From: Tubulanus polymorphus
Taxonomy: Eukaryota > Nemertea > Palaeonemertea > Tubulaniformes > Tubulanidae
DNA length: 64,000 nucleotides
Reading direction: 5' to 3'
Assembly (NCBI RefSeq): GCF_964204645.1
Contig: NC_134031.1
Location: 124,001 to 188,000 of the forward strand
The notes under the pieces are model-generated. The model made no database searches. It was not told the origin of the DNA and saw only the letters and a program-made list of their open reading frames with translations. The position numbers and the translations under genes were made by a program. Below are positions 26,391 through 38,750 of the stretch, piece after piece (position 1 is the first letter of the stretch; each line of letters starts with the position of its first letter).

Positions 26391-26634
26391 CGTCTGACCA
26401 GAAGATTTATGGTTATCGTTCATGGACTGCGTGTTGGATCAGATGGACTGCGTATCGGACTGGAGGGAGTCGTCCTCTCACAACTCATAAAATTGTCTCG
26501 TTTAGTGATTTCGCTGCGTTACCGTGGTATTTATTATTGCATGTTGCCGTGACGATTGATCGTTGAATTAATAAAAACATCAAAAACAAGAGAGAAACCA
26601 AAATGTGATAAAAATAGTTTGAATTCCAGCCTTC

Positions 26635-26820
26635 AGTGCGTACAGTCAATAGAGGGCGCTGTGACTTCAGTGCAGTATCAGACTGCTGCTCGTACAGTCA
26701 ATAGAGGGCGCTGTGACTTCAGTGCGGCATCAGACTGCTGCTCGTACAGTCAATAGAGGGCGCTGTGATTTCAGTGCGGCATCAGACTGCTGCTCGTACA
26801 GTCAATAGAGGGCGCTGTGA
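26635..26820. repeat. ~53-bp minisatellite
   Basis: Four copies of a unit containing gtacagtcaatagagggcgc, tgtgacttcagtgcggcatc and agactgctgctc. Confidence 0.9.
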
Positions 26821-26992
26821 TGTGTGGTGTATTTATATACAGCTTTTGAAAATGGCTTAAATTTTAATGTCATTTCAGTGAAAATCAATGTTTTTGAATG
26901 AAAATGCGTAAAACGGGTTTAAAATAGGCTGTGTTTAGTTGTGAGTCTGGATTCATATACTGTCACTCAGTTAACTATCAATACTGTGAGCC

Positions 26993-27665
26993 CCAGGATC
27001 CAGTTCCACAGTTGTGAGTTAGAGTTAACTGTGAGCCCCAGGATCCAGTTACACAGTTGTGAGTTAGAGTTAACTGTGAGCCCCAGGATCCAGTTCCACA
27101 GTTGTGAGTTAGAGTTAACTGTGAGCCCCAGGATCCAGTTCCACAGTTGTGAGTTAGAGTTAACTGTGAACTCAGGATCCAGTTACACAGTTGTGAGTTT
27201 AACTCAACTGTGGACTCAGGATCCAGTTCCACAGTTGTGAGTTTAACTCAACTGTGGACTCAGGATCCAGTTACACAGTTGTGAGTTTAACTCAACTGTG
27301 GACTCAGGATCCAGTTACACAGTTGTGAGTTTAACTCAACTGTGGACTCAGGATCCAGTTACACAGTTGTGAGTTTAACTCTACTGTGGACTCAGGATCC
27401 AGTTACACAGTTGTGAGTTTAACTCTACTGTGAACTCAGGATCCAGTTCCACAGTTGTGAGTTTAACTCAACTGTGGACTCAGGATCCAGTTCCACAGTT
27501 GTGAGTTTAACTCTACTGTGAACTCAGGATCCAGTTCCACAGTTGTGAGTTAGAGTTAACTGTGAGCCCCAGGATCCAGTTACACAGTTGTGATTTTAAC
27601 TCTACTGTGGACTCAGGATCCAGTTCCACAGTTGTGAGTTTAACTCAACTGTGGAACTGGATCCT
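26993..27665. repeat. 44-bp GGATCCAGTT-family minisatellite
   Basis: About 15 units with ggatccagttacacagttgt then gagtttaactcaactgtgga. The unit is an imperfect palindrome (cacagttgtgagtt / aactcaactgtg) and the last unit flips into inverted orientation (gtggaactggatcc). The core recurs at several other loci in the window. Confidence 0.9.
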
Positions 27666-28307
27666 GAACTATACTCAGCTAAGGTTAAGAAACTGGTTGA
27701 TATTGGTAGTAAACTGATTGAGAGTATGACCGTATCCACAGTGGATCAGAGACTGTATCCACAGTGGATTATCAGAGAATTCCAGATTCGCGTATGGAAT
27801 ACGTTTATTTTGTTTTAATGAAAATGTTATTTGTAAATATGTGATTAAATGCAAGCTATCAATGCAACATTATTAAACTATGTGAATAGTTTTACTGAAA
27901 ATTTACACAAAGTCGGAGTGAAAAAATGAGTGAAGACTTTGTTTGTTTTAAATCATGCTGGCAATTTATAGAATATAGAATGAAATCATGTTTATAGAAT
28001 TGAGGAAGTAAAACCTGTTCATTCACTGTATACGTGATCTGTGTATGATCTGTATCTGAGACATCGAGTTCCACTGAACCCTACACAACTGTGGAACTGT
28101 AGATACTGAGATCTATTCAAAATATCAGTTGATATTAAAGGATTAATGATTATTCTAAACTGAGCTGTAAAATGCAGCGGATTAAAATATTAACTCCTGT
28201 TTTGTTGCTATATAAAATAGCTTATAATTGATGATTATTCAAATGATAAGAACAATTTAAAACTGCCATAAACCACTGAAAATACTGTAAATACCTTTAA
28301 ACCGAGT

Positions 28308-28520
28308 TGCGCCCGCCTGGCCCGTGGGTAGCTTCTCCGGCCTGGCCCGTGGGTAACTACTCCGGTCTGGCCTGGCCCGTGGGTAACTACTCCGGTCCGG
28401 CCTGGCCCGTGGGTAACTACTCCGGTCCGGCCTGGCCCGTGGGTAACTACTCCGGTCCGGCCTGGCCCGTGGGTAACTACTCCGGTCCGGCCTGGCCCGT
28501 GGGTAACTACTCCGGGCTGG
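28308..28520. repeat. ~33-bp minisatellite
   Basis: About seven units of ggcccgtgggtaactactcc followed by ggtccggcct. Confidence 0.9.
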
Positions 28521-28599
28521 GTGTTTAAATCTAGTCTTAGCGTTATGAAGGGTGTATGAATGAATCTATGAGACCGGGTTTAACTTCAGTAGACTTAGA

Positions 28600-28725
28600 A
28601 TATCAGATCAGTGAGGCCGTCCTCGCTGTGAGGCTGCAGTCTGTCACAGTGAGGCCGCAGTCTGTCAAATTGAGGCCGTCCTCGCTGTGAGGCTGCAGTC
28701 TGTCACAGTGAGGCTGAAGTGAGGT
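28600..28725. repeat. Short degenerate tandem repeat
   Basis: Three to four copies of a unit with ctcgctgtgaggctgcagtc and tgtcacagtgaggc. Confidence 0.75.
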
Positions 28726-29510
28726 CGCTGATGCTGTTTTTATGCGTAGTTATTTTTTTGAGTGATTTGTTTTTCACTGTTTTATGTTTTTCAGTCAAAT
28801 CGGATTAAATTCTACCAACAGCTTAAAGTACATTCTAAATCCTCTGGTGGAATATTAATATATATCTAGATAATAATATTTATTAGATTTGAGGACAAAT
28901 TCTCGTGATTAGAACGATGTACTTTTTATGGGTGAGGCCAAACCTCTCGAGGGGATGGGGTAACAGATGATTCCAATACTGAGCAGTTTAATTGGGTTAA
29001 TATTGGATCCATCTGTTCCTTCCCTCAGAGGTTATCGGTCCACGAATGAAAACTAATGTCGAACTGATTCATGGACATTTAAAATATAGATCAAGTTTAG
29101 TTTTAATATTCGATTAATTGAATAGAAACCTGTTTCTCTATGTGATGGGTGACAGCCGCAGCCCCTCCCCTGGTCCTGATTCACAGTTTGTTAGTATTAT
29201 TCATGCAGTATTTCACTGGGAAAAATGATTAATTTTGTTGAAATTGATTTAAATGTTCGTGTGGAAATGTTTGAAGACTGACAGATAGACTCCGTGGAGT
29301 CAGTTAAACCTTGGAGTAGTCATTTGAAATGATTACTCCAAGGTTAAACGGTCTCGACTGTTGTAAATTGTATAAATTGAGTATGAAAGATTATTTACAG
29401 TCTGAAGTTATGACGTGTTGTTTGTTTGTGAATTGTATTTATAAAATTTGTTTGTACATCAACCAATTGATATCTGTATCAAAACATCTTTTATTGACTA
29501 TTGATTTGTA

Positions 29511-29516
29511 AATAAA
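29511..29516 (+). terminator. Candidate polyadenylation signal AATAAA
   Basis: AATAAA in AT-rich sequence after the repeat-rich region downstream of the orphan gene at 25559. Assignment to that gene is an inference from strand and order. Confidence 0.4.
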
Positions 29517-29639
29517 GAGCAAAATCAAATATCAGATATTATTTTTCTAGTTAAATTGTCTGCCCATATAAGGAAAACCTGTCGGTTCAAATAAGGAAGA
29601 ACATTTGGGAAAACTCGTCTTTATTTATAGAGGAAGATA

Positions 29640-29905
29640 ATTAGAGTAGAACCCACTTATTCGGATCATTTCATCCGGTTTACGGAAATCCGAATTATAA
29701 GTCAGCCTGCAGCAAATATGGTCCAGATTAGACCTAAATCCGGATTAAGCCACTGCGTCAACTATTCGTACTGAAGAATGAATTTTTCGGAGCCAACAAT
29801 AAAACTATCAGTACGGGATTCGAACCCACGCGACTTGTAATTCCTGCTGTGGCACGTATGCTAACCTTACGCCGAACCGCTTTACCGCCGGATCACGCTG
29901 GCGAT
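29640..29905 (-). repeat. tRNA-derived SINE-like sequence
   Basis: The minus strand of 29815-29890 reads as a tRNA-like body: AAGCGGTTCGGCG (box-A region), then GGGTTCGAATCCC (perfect box B). It differs from the SINE at 650-800. Preceding sequence (29715-29775, with agacctaaatccgg) resembles 515-580 on the opposite strand, suggesting a dispersed composite repeat. Confidence 0.5.
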
Positions 29906-32027
29906 GTGTTCATTCGCTTTAGGCACTAAGCTCGTCTTTTTTTCGCTGATAAATCAGTAACATGTAAAATACATCGATATAAGTGACAATTTAGAATGTA
30001 GTTATTGAATATTTGGCTGCGGAAAAAAGGTTACAAAAAATAATATATACCACGCTAATGCGATAGATGGCGCATGGGTGGTACTGTGATATCAGCGCTA
30101 TCATCATTCAAACATTTAGATGATCCCAGGAATGAATCCAACTGAGACGTACAGAGTGAGAGTATTTTATATCACAAAGTTCAACTAAAACACTGTGATT
30201 AAATATCGAATTCATAGATAGAAAAATAAATGATTAGTAAATAATTGAAAACTGAAAACCATTGATCTCTATCAGGATTCCTGTGGTCCTTAAATTCCTT
30301 AGATACACACATTTTTTTAGGAAATCCTTGTCCTTGTCCCGGGTTCTAACAGTTTCTAATGAAGTATGAACAAGTTATTTTCAAGATGCCTGAATGGAAA
30401 TCTGGTTTTTTTTCAATAATGATGCACTTCCACTGCACATTGATTTCTGAAAGACTCCCAGTAAAACACACGTGTTGCAAGTTCAATTCATGCAACTAGA
30501 TTTTCAATTGTTTTCAATCTAGGAAAATCATCTATGCTCGAATTTCATTTAAAAAGATCTAAACACGTCCATAAAAACTTCAATCCTAACCCTATAAACC
30601 TTGGATGAAAATTGCGAGAAACTTTACCCCCCTTAAATGTTTTTAGTACTCCCAAATTACCCGACTAATTCAGGGTTGACTGAACCACGTGATCGTTATT
30701 TAAGTAGTGTGACTTCTTTTAAAGTAAATTTTCGGTCACTGATCGCGACTTCTGATTGGGAAACATGATCAGGAATTAAATTAATTGGATGGAATAATTA
30801 GTGAGTATAAGTGGCTGCTCGCGCGCGTCTGGAATTTATATATAGGTAAAATATCATTGAAAACATATGCGCTGAATTCATACGTCATCTATTGATATGA
30901 TATATGTATCACTATCGGCAACAACTGCAGGATTAAATTTAAACTTCGTGTTTTATAATGCTCGGTTTACTCACAGTTAAATAATGGTAGGTAAATATCG
31001 CAAATCAGTTTCAACAGTTTTTCTTATCAAAGATTTAATGTTTTAGACCCCAGTTTTATTACATTTTTTTCACAAATGAATCTTTCTCATTGAAATCATT
31101 CGGATTAGGATTTCAGGTTCTAACGGGTTTCAGGTTCTAACGGGTTTCAGGTTCTAACGGGTTTCAGGTTCTAACGGGTTTCGGAAAGTCTCGGACATTT
31201 TGACAGTTAGATTTTTTTCCAGGCCCTGGAAAAGCTATGGGAATTTGGTTTCTTTTCTCTGGTTGTGGAAAGGAATGAAAAATCAGGAAACAAAATTTCC
31301 TTTTTTTTTGAAAAGTCTATACCTAAATGTCGTACTACAAAATTTATGAAAACTCTTGTATCGATGGTAACCCGCCGGGTAACCCGCCGAGTAACCCGGG
31401 TAACCCGCCGAGTAACCCGGGTAACCCGCCGAGTAACCCGGGTAACCCGCCGAGTAAACAGACTCACGCACTTCAATTATAATCGTTTTTATATTCTACT
31501 CAGATCTAGTTTTAGAGATTAATCTAATAAAATATGGAATTGAATATTTTTGAAGCGAGGTTTTTGCCCCAGAAATCTTTAAATTTATTCTCAAATATCA
31601 GCTTTGCTCAGTATGAAAAGGATTAAACGCATATTTTGTTTCACACATGACTAATAATAATACATGGAATATAGTTTTGAATAATCCAGAAATATTCGAA
31701 TAGCCGTGTTGAGTATATATACCATAGCTCAGTACAGTACTGTGTCATTTATTCACCGCATGATTTTTATTATTTTAATATACGCAGGTTCTCCACGCGG
31801 GCCGTGAAGTGTGACTGCGCGTTCTGGATTTGTGTCGAAATTAATGGACTTCAAATTGTTGTTTGTAGCTAGCTATAGAAAATAATCTAGAGACGATTTC
31901 TAAAGACATGTTATTTGTGTGCGCGGAGACAAGGTTCAGTCTGGTAGTTCCGCTAGAAATCTAGTGCTGTTTAATTATAGCGCCAGATTTTTAATTCGTG
32001 GATCGTGTTGATTATTGATTCACAAAA
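29906..32027. other. Intergenic and 5' region of SLC7A gene 2
   Basis: AT-rich. It contains two small arrays: about 31115-31190 (17-bp aggttctaacgggtttc, 4-5 copies) and 31370-31455 (21-bp gtaacccgccgagtaacccg, about 4 copies). No coding exon is recognised. The promoter of the plus-strand transporter is presumably near 31.7-32.0 kb. Confidence 0.45.
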
Positions 32028-32078
32028 ATGGCATCTGGAGAAAGTGAGAGATTGACGACAAGCGAGTGGAATGGAACA

Positions 32079-32119
<41 letters not shown>

Positions 32120-35100
32120 GTCGTGTGTGAAACTGAGGAAATCTCTCAGACAATTCGGAACTCATTTATTCCGAACTAAAATCAACGTACCGGAACCAGC
32201 ACCAGGAGCTGCAGCAAACGATACGAATAACGCAGAGAAAGGAGGAGGAGAAGGAGGAGGAAAAGGAGCGAAATTACATCGTTGTTTAAATCTGTTTGAT
32301 TTAGTTTTATTAGGAAGCGGAAGTTGTACTGGTAATGGTATATATGTTATAGCCGGATTTGCTGCGCGATCTTTAGCCGGACCAGCCGTTATCATCTCGT
32401 TTATGATTGGTGGATTTGTATCTTTATTATCGGGTAAGTGAGTATGAGGCTCAACATCTCAAAAGCCTGGGTCTGGAGTTTAGTCCCACGTGGGCCGCCG
32501 AGGCCACTGGAGTTTAGTCCCACGTGGGCCACCGAGGCCACTGGGGTTTAGTCCTACGTGGGCCACCGAAGTCACTGTGGGGTTTAGTCCCACGCTAATA
32601 TAAGGGCCAATTACAAATATAAATGCATGTTTATATTGAATGAATGTATCTAATTATATTGAAGGATTGTGTTACGCCGAGTTTGGATCACGTGTACCGG
32701 GTACTGCTGGTGGTGCCTATGTTTATAGTTATATGACAGTAGGAGAGTTAATCGGGTTTACAACCGGGTGGAATTTAATCCTGGAGTATATGATAGGAAC
32801 GGCACAAGGAGCTGTAGCATTGAGTGCATTGATCGATACTTTAACAGGATCAGTGATATCTACATATCTTACAGATCATACATTCCCTGTTATCAGTAAG
32901 TAGTCCCCTCACTCTCTCCATCCCCCCTCACCCCCTCACCCAACTGCACCACTCCATCCCTCTCACACACTCCCCACCACCTCAACCCACTGCTCCCTCT
33001 CCATCCCTCTCACCCCCTCACCCCACTCCCCACTGCACCCTCTCAACCCCTAATAAATAAATGTTTCATATTTCACTGTTGTAATACAGTAACATAATCA
33101 GATATACATTTAACCTTGAACCACGTGACATCGGATGTGGTTTTAAATTCCCGACTACAAATCAATATTTAGAAAGTATTCAAATTCATTAGTTCACAGA
33201 TCGGCCGTTCAGAGTTCTATGTTCAGATCAACAAGAGTTTAACCCCCTCCCCGTCCCCAGTCAGATCACTCGGCCATTCCATCGGGGTCTGCAACCCCGT
33301 CGTCCTGATTGTAGAACTTGAACTGTGGAACTGGGTCCTGTACTGTGGAACTGGATCCTGAACTGTAGAACTGTGGAACTGGATCCAGAACTGTGGAACT
33401 GGATCCTGAACTGTAGAACTGTGGAACTGGATCCAGAACTGTGGAACTGGGTCCTGAACTGTGGAACTGGAGCCAGAACTGTGGAACTGGGTACTGTACT
33501 GTGGAACTGGATCCTGAACTGTAGAACTGTGGAACTGGATCCAGAACTGTGGAACTGGGTCCTGAACTGTGGAACTGGATCCAGAACTGTGGAACTGGAT
33601 CCAGAACTGTGGAACTGGGTCCTGAACTGTGGAACTGGATCCTGAACTGTGGAACTGGGTCCTGTACTGTGGAACTGGATCCTGAACTGTAGAACTGTGG
33701 AACTGGATCCAGAACTGTGGAACTGGGTCCTGAACTGTGGAACTGGATCCAGAACTGTAGAACTGGGTCCTGAACTGTGGAACTGGATCCAGAACTGTGG
33801 AACTGGATCCACAACTGTAGAACTGGGTCCAGAACTGTGGAACTGGATCCACAACTGTAGAACTGGATCCAGAACTGTTGAACTGGACCCAGAACTGTGT
33901 TACTGGATCCAGAACTGTGGAACTGGATCCAGAACTGTAGAACTGGATCCAGAACTGTTGAACTGGACCCAGAACTGTGGAATTGATGGTTTATATTATG
34001 ATTTTTTTTTGACAGGTCGACCGTACCCTGATTTTATAGCCTGTGCTATATCACTACTGATGACTTTACTATTAGCGATTGGAGTCAGATCTTCAGTTTT
34101 ATTCAATAATATCCTACAGAGTATAAACATAGGAGTATGGATCTATTTACTGGTGGCTGGATCCTGGTACGCGCATCCCTCTTACTGGTCGACGCACGGG
34201 TTCGCGCCATACGGATTCTCAGGGGTAAGAATGAGAGAGAACATCTGTCGCATTCCCTGTCAACAGCCGAGTTGTATAACTCCGTAAAACCAGATTTAAA
34301 TCCGGGTTTAGTCACAGGGGATTATACACCGAATAATTATCCAGTTTTATATGTTAATTTTATCTTGATGTACACATATTTATTGCCGTGTCTGATATAG
34401 TTTTAAATGTTTCCAGTTTAACGCGTCAGTCTGATTATAGATGGCGCTTCTCGTCCAAACGATTAATCGTAATTTCAAACTGATTTAGAAATAGAATTCT
34501 CGAATGAAACTCTAAACATTTCATAATCATGTATAATTTTGCATTTTACATGAATATCAAGTGTGAATAATCTTTGTAAAGTTTGGGAATTTACTGGGGG
34601 CAGCACGTCTGGTCCTGGGGGCAGCACGTCTGGTACTGGGGGCAGCACGTCTGGTCCTGGGGGCAGCACGTCTGGTACTGGGGGCAGCACGTCTGGTCCT
34701 GGGGGCAGCACGTCTGGTCCTGGGGGCAGCACGTCTGGTCCTGGGGGCAGCACGTCTGGTACTGGGGGCAGCACGTCTGGTACTGGGGGCAGCACGTCTG
34801 GTCCTGGGGGCAGCACGTCTGGTCCTGGGGGCAGCACGTCTGGTCCTGGGGGCAGCACGTCTGGTCCTGGGGGCAGCACGTCTGGTACTGGGGGCAGCAC
34901 GTCTGGTACTGGGGGCAGCACGTCTGGTCCTGGGGGCAGCACGTCTGGTCCTGGGGGCAGCACGTCTGGTCCTGGGGGCAGCACGTCTGGTCCTGGGGGC
35001 AGCACGTCTGGTCCTGGGGGCAGTAAGTTGGGTCCTGGGGGCAGCACGTCTGGTCCTGGGGGCAGCATGTCTGGTCCTGTGTTAGTAGGTCTGGTCCTGG

Positions 35101-38100
35101 GGCAGTAGGTTGGGTAGTGGAGGCGGCATGTCTGGTCTTGCGGGCAGCATGTCTGGTCCTGGGGCAGTAGGGGTGGTCCTGAGGCAGTAGGGGTGGTCCT
35201 GGGGGCAGTAGGTTTGAACTATCTCTGGAATGTTTCCTGTTGTTGTTACAGATAATGAGCGCAGCTGCCACTTGTTTCTACGCGTTTGTCGGATTCGATA
35301 TGATTTCTACAACTGGTGAAGAGACGGAGAAACACAATTTATTACCTAAAGCAGTTATATTAGTATTAACATTAGCTTTATCTATGTACGTATCGTCCAG
35401 TGTTATACTAACGATGTTAGTTCCGTATTCACAAATACATAAAGAGACCCCGATGATAGCAGCTTTCAGAGAGTCTGGAGTACCTGCTGGTCAGTATGTC
35501 GTAATGATCGGGTGTACAGCGGGGTTGATCGTTAATCTACTAGGATCTGCTTTTCCGATGCCTAGAATTGTTTATTCCATGGCTAAAGACGGCGTCATTT
35601 TCAAGTAAGTTATAATTTCTATCAATAGAAGCCACTGCCGATAATACCCGGGGGGACCTGTTAAACCTGCTGCTGGGGACCTGTTAAACCTGCTGCTGGG
35701 GACATGTTAAACCTGCTGCTGGGGACCTGTTAAACCTGCTGCTGGGGACCTGTCAAACCTGCTGCTGGGGACCTGTTAAACCTGCTGCTGGGGACCTGTT
35801 AAACCTGCTGCTGGGGACCTGTTAAACCTGCTGCGTGGGACCTGTTAAACCTGCTGCTGGGGACCTGTTAAACCTGCTGCTGGGGACCTGTTAAACCTGC
35901 TGCTGGGGACCTGTTAAACCTGCTGCTGGGGACCTGTTAAACCTGCTGCTGGGGACCTGTTAAACCTGCTGCTGGGGACCTGTTAAACCTGCTGCTGGGG
36001 ACCTGTTAATCCTGCTGCTGAAAAGTTCCCTATAGTTGACAGACTGACACTATAATGTTACAATGCAATTTCAATTGTTGCTGGCATTCTGTCCACAGTC
36101 AACTTTCAGAAACTTTTCAGCAATCGCAGGCCCTGAATTGTTGGCTAGTTGTGACCCCCCATCCCCCCTGAATTGTTGGCTAGTTGTGATCCCCCATCCC
36201 CCTGAATTGTTGGCTAGTTGTGACCCCCCATCCCCCTGAATCTGTAGAATAATCTGTAAATTGTTTTGATTGTAGGTTTATGTCGATAGTAAACAGTAAA
36301 ACACAAACTCCGGTTTACGGAACGGTTATTACTGGAGTTTTAGCCGCTATCATGTCGTTACTGGTTGGAATGAACGATCTCATTGAAATGATTAGTTTCG
36401 GTAAGTTTCATCTGGTGATATTAGATCGAGGTCTATTTCAGTAAGACTTCATTAAACCTGTCTTCGCGATATAGAAGACTGCAGGCGCCTGCCTCTGATC
36501 TCACAGGGATCGAGGCAGGAAGTCAATAATCCCGGACCAGGTGACGATGGGTCGTCATTACACGAAAGGAAGTCGGCAAACTCCAAATATTTTGACACCA
36601 CACGGCCGGGCGCTTGATAATAAGATGCAGTACAGTAGTCTACTGTATCATGATCTAAAAATGATCTTGACTCATAGAATTATCAATCTGTTAATTTCTC
36701 TCTGATCGCAGGTACTCTGTTGGCTTACACTATGGTTTCTACATCCATTCTCATTTTACGATATACCCCCAATAAAGAAGATGAAATATACGCGTCTCAG
36801 CTCACGAACGGAGTGCCCCCTAGTGACGAGAACGGTACTAACGACCATAGCGAGCACTCGGAATCAGCGGCTTTGAATGATCACAAATCTCAACACTACG
36901 GAACAACGGAAGGGGCTCGTCGACCACTGAGGAGGAGTTCATCATTTAAAGAGATATGGGATCGAGCCCGGGGCCGCCGCGGTGGTCACACGGATCTATA
37001 TATAGCTACCGATGATAGCAGACGATCTGTGATGAACGCTTTATGGTTTTTTGTAGGAATTTCTGTAGCGTTTTGTATCACGACGATTACTTTAGAAACG
37101 CAGATTTCTGAAGGGAATCTCTGGGCGATCATGTTAACCATTGTATTCGGTGTAGCTGTGATTTGTGCTGTTATTGTGATTTGGCTTCAGCCTCAAAGCA
37201 GGTAAAATATAACTGACAGAAAATTTGCCGCATAACGACACAAACGTGTTACTTTTATTAGGGTTGTTTATCAGGAGTGGCCAAATACACGATTTAATTC
37301 TCATCGCATCATTGACGTAACTTCTTTGTAACGAACCAGATATTCTTTGAAATAAATGTCTCGTATCCGAAATAATTCGGTCTATTTTTCGCTTAAATAT
37401 TTGTTAATTGTAATAAATTCTTAACGAAACCTTAGTTTTATAATCTGAATACGATTTGAATAAGTATGTATTATATATTACAGAAAGAAAGTTGATTTTA
37501 TGACACCGATGATGCCAGTTCTACCTTGTACTGCTTTACTGTGTAATATATACCTTATGTTAAAACTAAACCCATTTACCTGGGTTCGCAGTACTGTTTG
37601 GATGGCTATAGGTGAGTATCACAGGTCAGGGAGGCATGATTGAAAAAAAAAATCGTTGAGTGTGCTTGAGAAACCTCGGCCGTAACCCTAACCCTAGGTC
37701 GGCCAGATCCCGTAACCCTAACCCTAGGTCGGCCAGATCCCGTAACCCTAACCCTAGGTCGGCCAGATCCCGTAACCCTAACCCTAGCAAGACTCGAACC
37801 CGCTCCCTCCAGCATACCAGCCGAGCGTTCTAACCACTAGACCATAGACCTGTGGTGATTGACCGAGTTTGTAGGTTTGTCTGGTCAGTGTGGGTGACCT
37901 GGTGACCGGTCAGGTGTGGAGACTGATGACCAGTCAGTGTTTATAACTCTGAAATATATATTCTAGCAACTAATTTGGCCAGAATAAATGGTATAAACTG
38001 CTTCACAATATTTTCCACTATTAAAAACAGCAAATGCTCTGATGGGGTTCGGGGTTTAGCACATGTTCTCGTGACGTTTATCACGGGTTCGGGGTTTAGC

Positions 38101-38381
38101 ACATGTTCTCGTGACGTTTATCACGCGTAAGAATTTCGTGTAAATCATTATTTACAGGTTTTGGTATCTATTTTTTCTATGGAGTGAATGAAGCGGGTAA
38201 AGTTCACGAGGAACGATTGAAATTCCTAGAACAATATCAAAAACTACAGAACCATAAAAACGCAACGACTGAGCAGGCACCGGCACGTGAGGAGGAGCAG
38301 GAACTGGTACGTGAGGAGGAGCAGTTAGAAATGGTTGGCATCAATAATTCCGATCGATTACAACGAACTGGTGATAACTAA
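32028..38381 (+). CDS. Cationic amino-acid transporter-like protein, SLC7A family, paralogue 2 (SLC7A4/SLC7A14-like)
   Basis: Eight exons: 32028-32433, 32665-32895, 34016-34224, 35252-35604, 36276-36400, 36712-37201, 37484-37611, 38158-38381; 721 aa with phases that close. Predicted multi-span APC permease. Motifs are [19 protein letters not shown] (first span), [86 protein letters not shown] and VPLLP-equivalent [18 protein letters not shown], then GIYFFYGV. The N-terminus carries a 14-Gly run encoded by (GGC)n and further Gly-rich sequence. The tail is charged ([12 protein letters not shown]). The glycine at the usual CAT substrate motif is within GSCTGNG rather than GSTLGAG. Overall pattern is closest in memory to SLC7A4/SLC7A14; the substrate cannot be told. 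Its first four introns carry tandem arrays. Confidence 0.9.
32080..32119 (+). repeat. (GGC)n coding microsatellite
   Basis: A pure ggcggc run encoding 14 glycines in the N-terminal cytoplasmic region of the transporter; the frame is maintained. Confidence 0.9.
32465..32600 (+). repeat. Intron-1 minisatellite of SLC7A gene 2
   Basis: About four units with gtttagtcccacgtgggcc and accgaggccactgg, starting about 32 nt after the donor at 32434. Confidence 0.85.
33310..33990 (+). repeat. GGATCC-family 20-21-bp minisatellite in intron 2
   Basis: More than 30 units of gaactggatccagaactgtg with ctgaactgtag variants, ending about 25 nt before the acceptor of the exon at 34016. All three frames on one strand stay open for 180-210 codons, purely from the repeat. 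The first part of the same intron (32900-33050) is C/T-rich. Confidence 0.95.
34597..35210 (+). repeat. 21-bp minisatellite in intron 3
   Basis: About 25 copies of gggggcagcacgtctggtcc-t (tcc/tac variants), then degenerate units to about 35210, ending 40 nt before the acceptor at 35252. Open frames such as GSTSGP repeats are artefacts. Confidence 0.95.
35645..36025 (+). repeat. ~23-bp minisatellite in intron 4
   Basis: About 16 copies of ctggggacctgttaaacctg-ctg, starting about 40 nt after the donor at 35605. A second small array (ctgaattgttggctagttgt-gacccccca, three copies) lies at 36130-36240 before the acceptor. Confidence 0.95.
37680..37862 (-). repeat. tRNA-derived SINE-like element with amplified TTAGGG-like tail (intron 7)
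   Basis: On the minus strand: TATGGTCTAGTGGTTAGAAC (box A) near 37830-37850 and GGGTTCGAGTC (box B) near 37792-37802, then CTAGGGTTAGGGTTACGG. The tail unit plus ggtcggccagatc is tandemly repeated four times (29-bp period). It is homologous in order to the element at 650-800. Confidence 0.7.
38045..38128. repeat. 44-bp direct duplication
   Basis: Two copies of cacgggttcggggtttagca then catgttctcgtgacgtttat, just upstream of the exon at 38158. Confidence 0.85.
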
Positions 38382-38389
38382 TCATGAGC

Positions 38390-38750
38390 GACTGGGTCCA
38401 GGCCGGGCCCAGCCGTCAGGTTCGGGACTCCTGGGCTGGAGTGTCTGGGTCCAGGCCGGGCCCAGCCGTCAGGTTCAGGACTCCTGGGCTGGAGTCTCTG
38501 GGTCCAGGCCGGGCCCAGCCGTCAGGTTCGGGACTCCTGGGCTGGAGTGTCTGGGTCCAGGCCGGGCCCAGCCGCCAGGTTCGGGACTCCTGGGCTGGAG
38601 TGTCTGGGTCCAGGCCGGGCCCAGCCGTCAGGTTCGGGACTCCTGGGCTGGAGTTTCTGGGTCCAGAACCGCGCCGGGCCCGGCCGTCAGGTTCAGGACT
38701 CCTGGGCTGGAGTCTCTGGGTCCAGAACCGCGCCGGCCCCTCAGCGTTCA
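38390..38750 (+). repeat. 63-bp minisatellite in SLC7A gene 2 3' UTR
   Basis: About six copies containing gggtccaggccgggcccagc, cgtcaggttcgggactcctg and ggctggagtgtct, starting within 10 bp of the stop codon. The period is a multiple of three, so artefactual open frames appear. Confidence 0.9.

Larger units (their letters stand above)
26060..29520 (+). other. Repeat-rich 3' region of the orphan gene
   Basis: No coding signal. It contains five separate tandem arrays (listed individually) and AT-rich spacers. An AATAAA at 29511 could end a long 3' UTR, but a shorter transcript is equally possible. Confidence 0.35.

Noticed and set aside
29640-29905. Functional tRNA gene on the minus strand
   Set aside because: A perfect box B is present but I could not pair acceptor and anticodon stems; a SINE origin is more likely.
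33223-33854. Three overlapping ~180-210-codon frames on the minus strand
   Set aside because: Translation of the 20-21-bp GGATCC-family array inside an SLC7A intron.
34475-35271. Pro/Gly- and Cys-rich repeat proteins on both strands
   Set aside because: 21-bp minisatellite within intron 3 of SLC7A gene 2.
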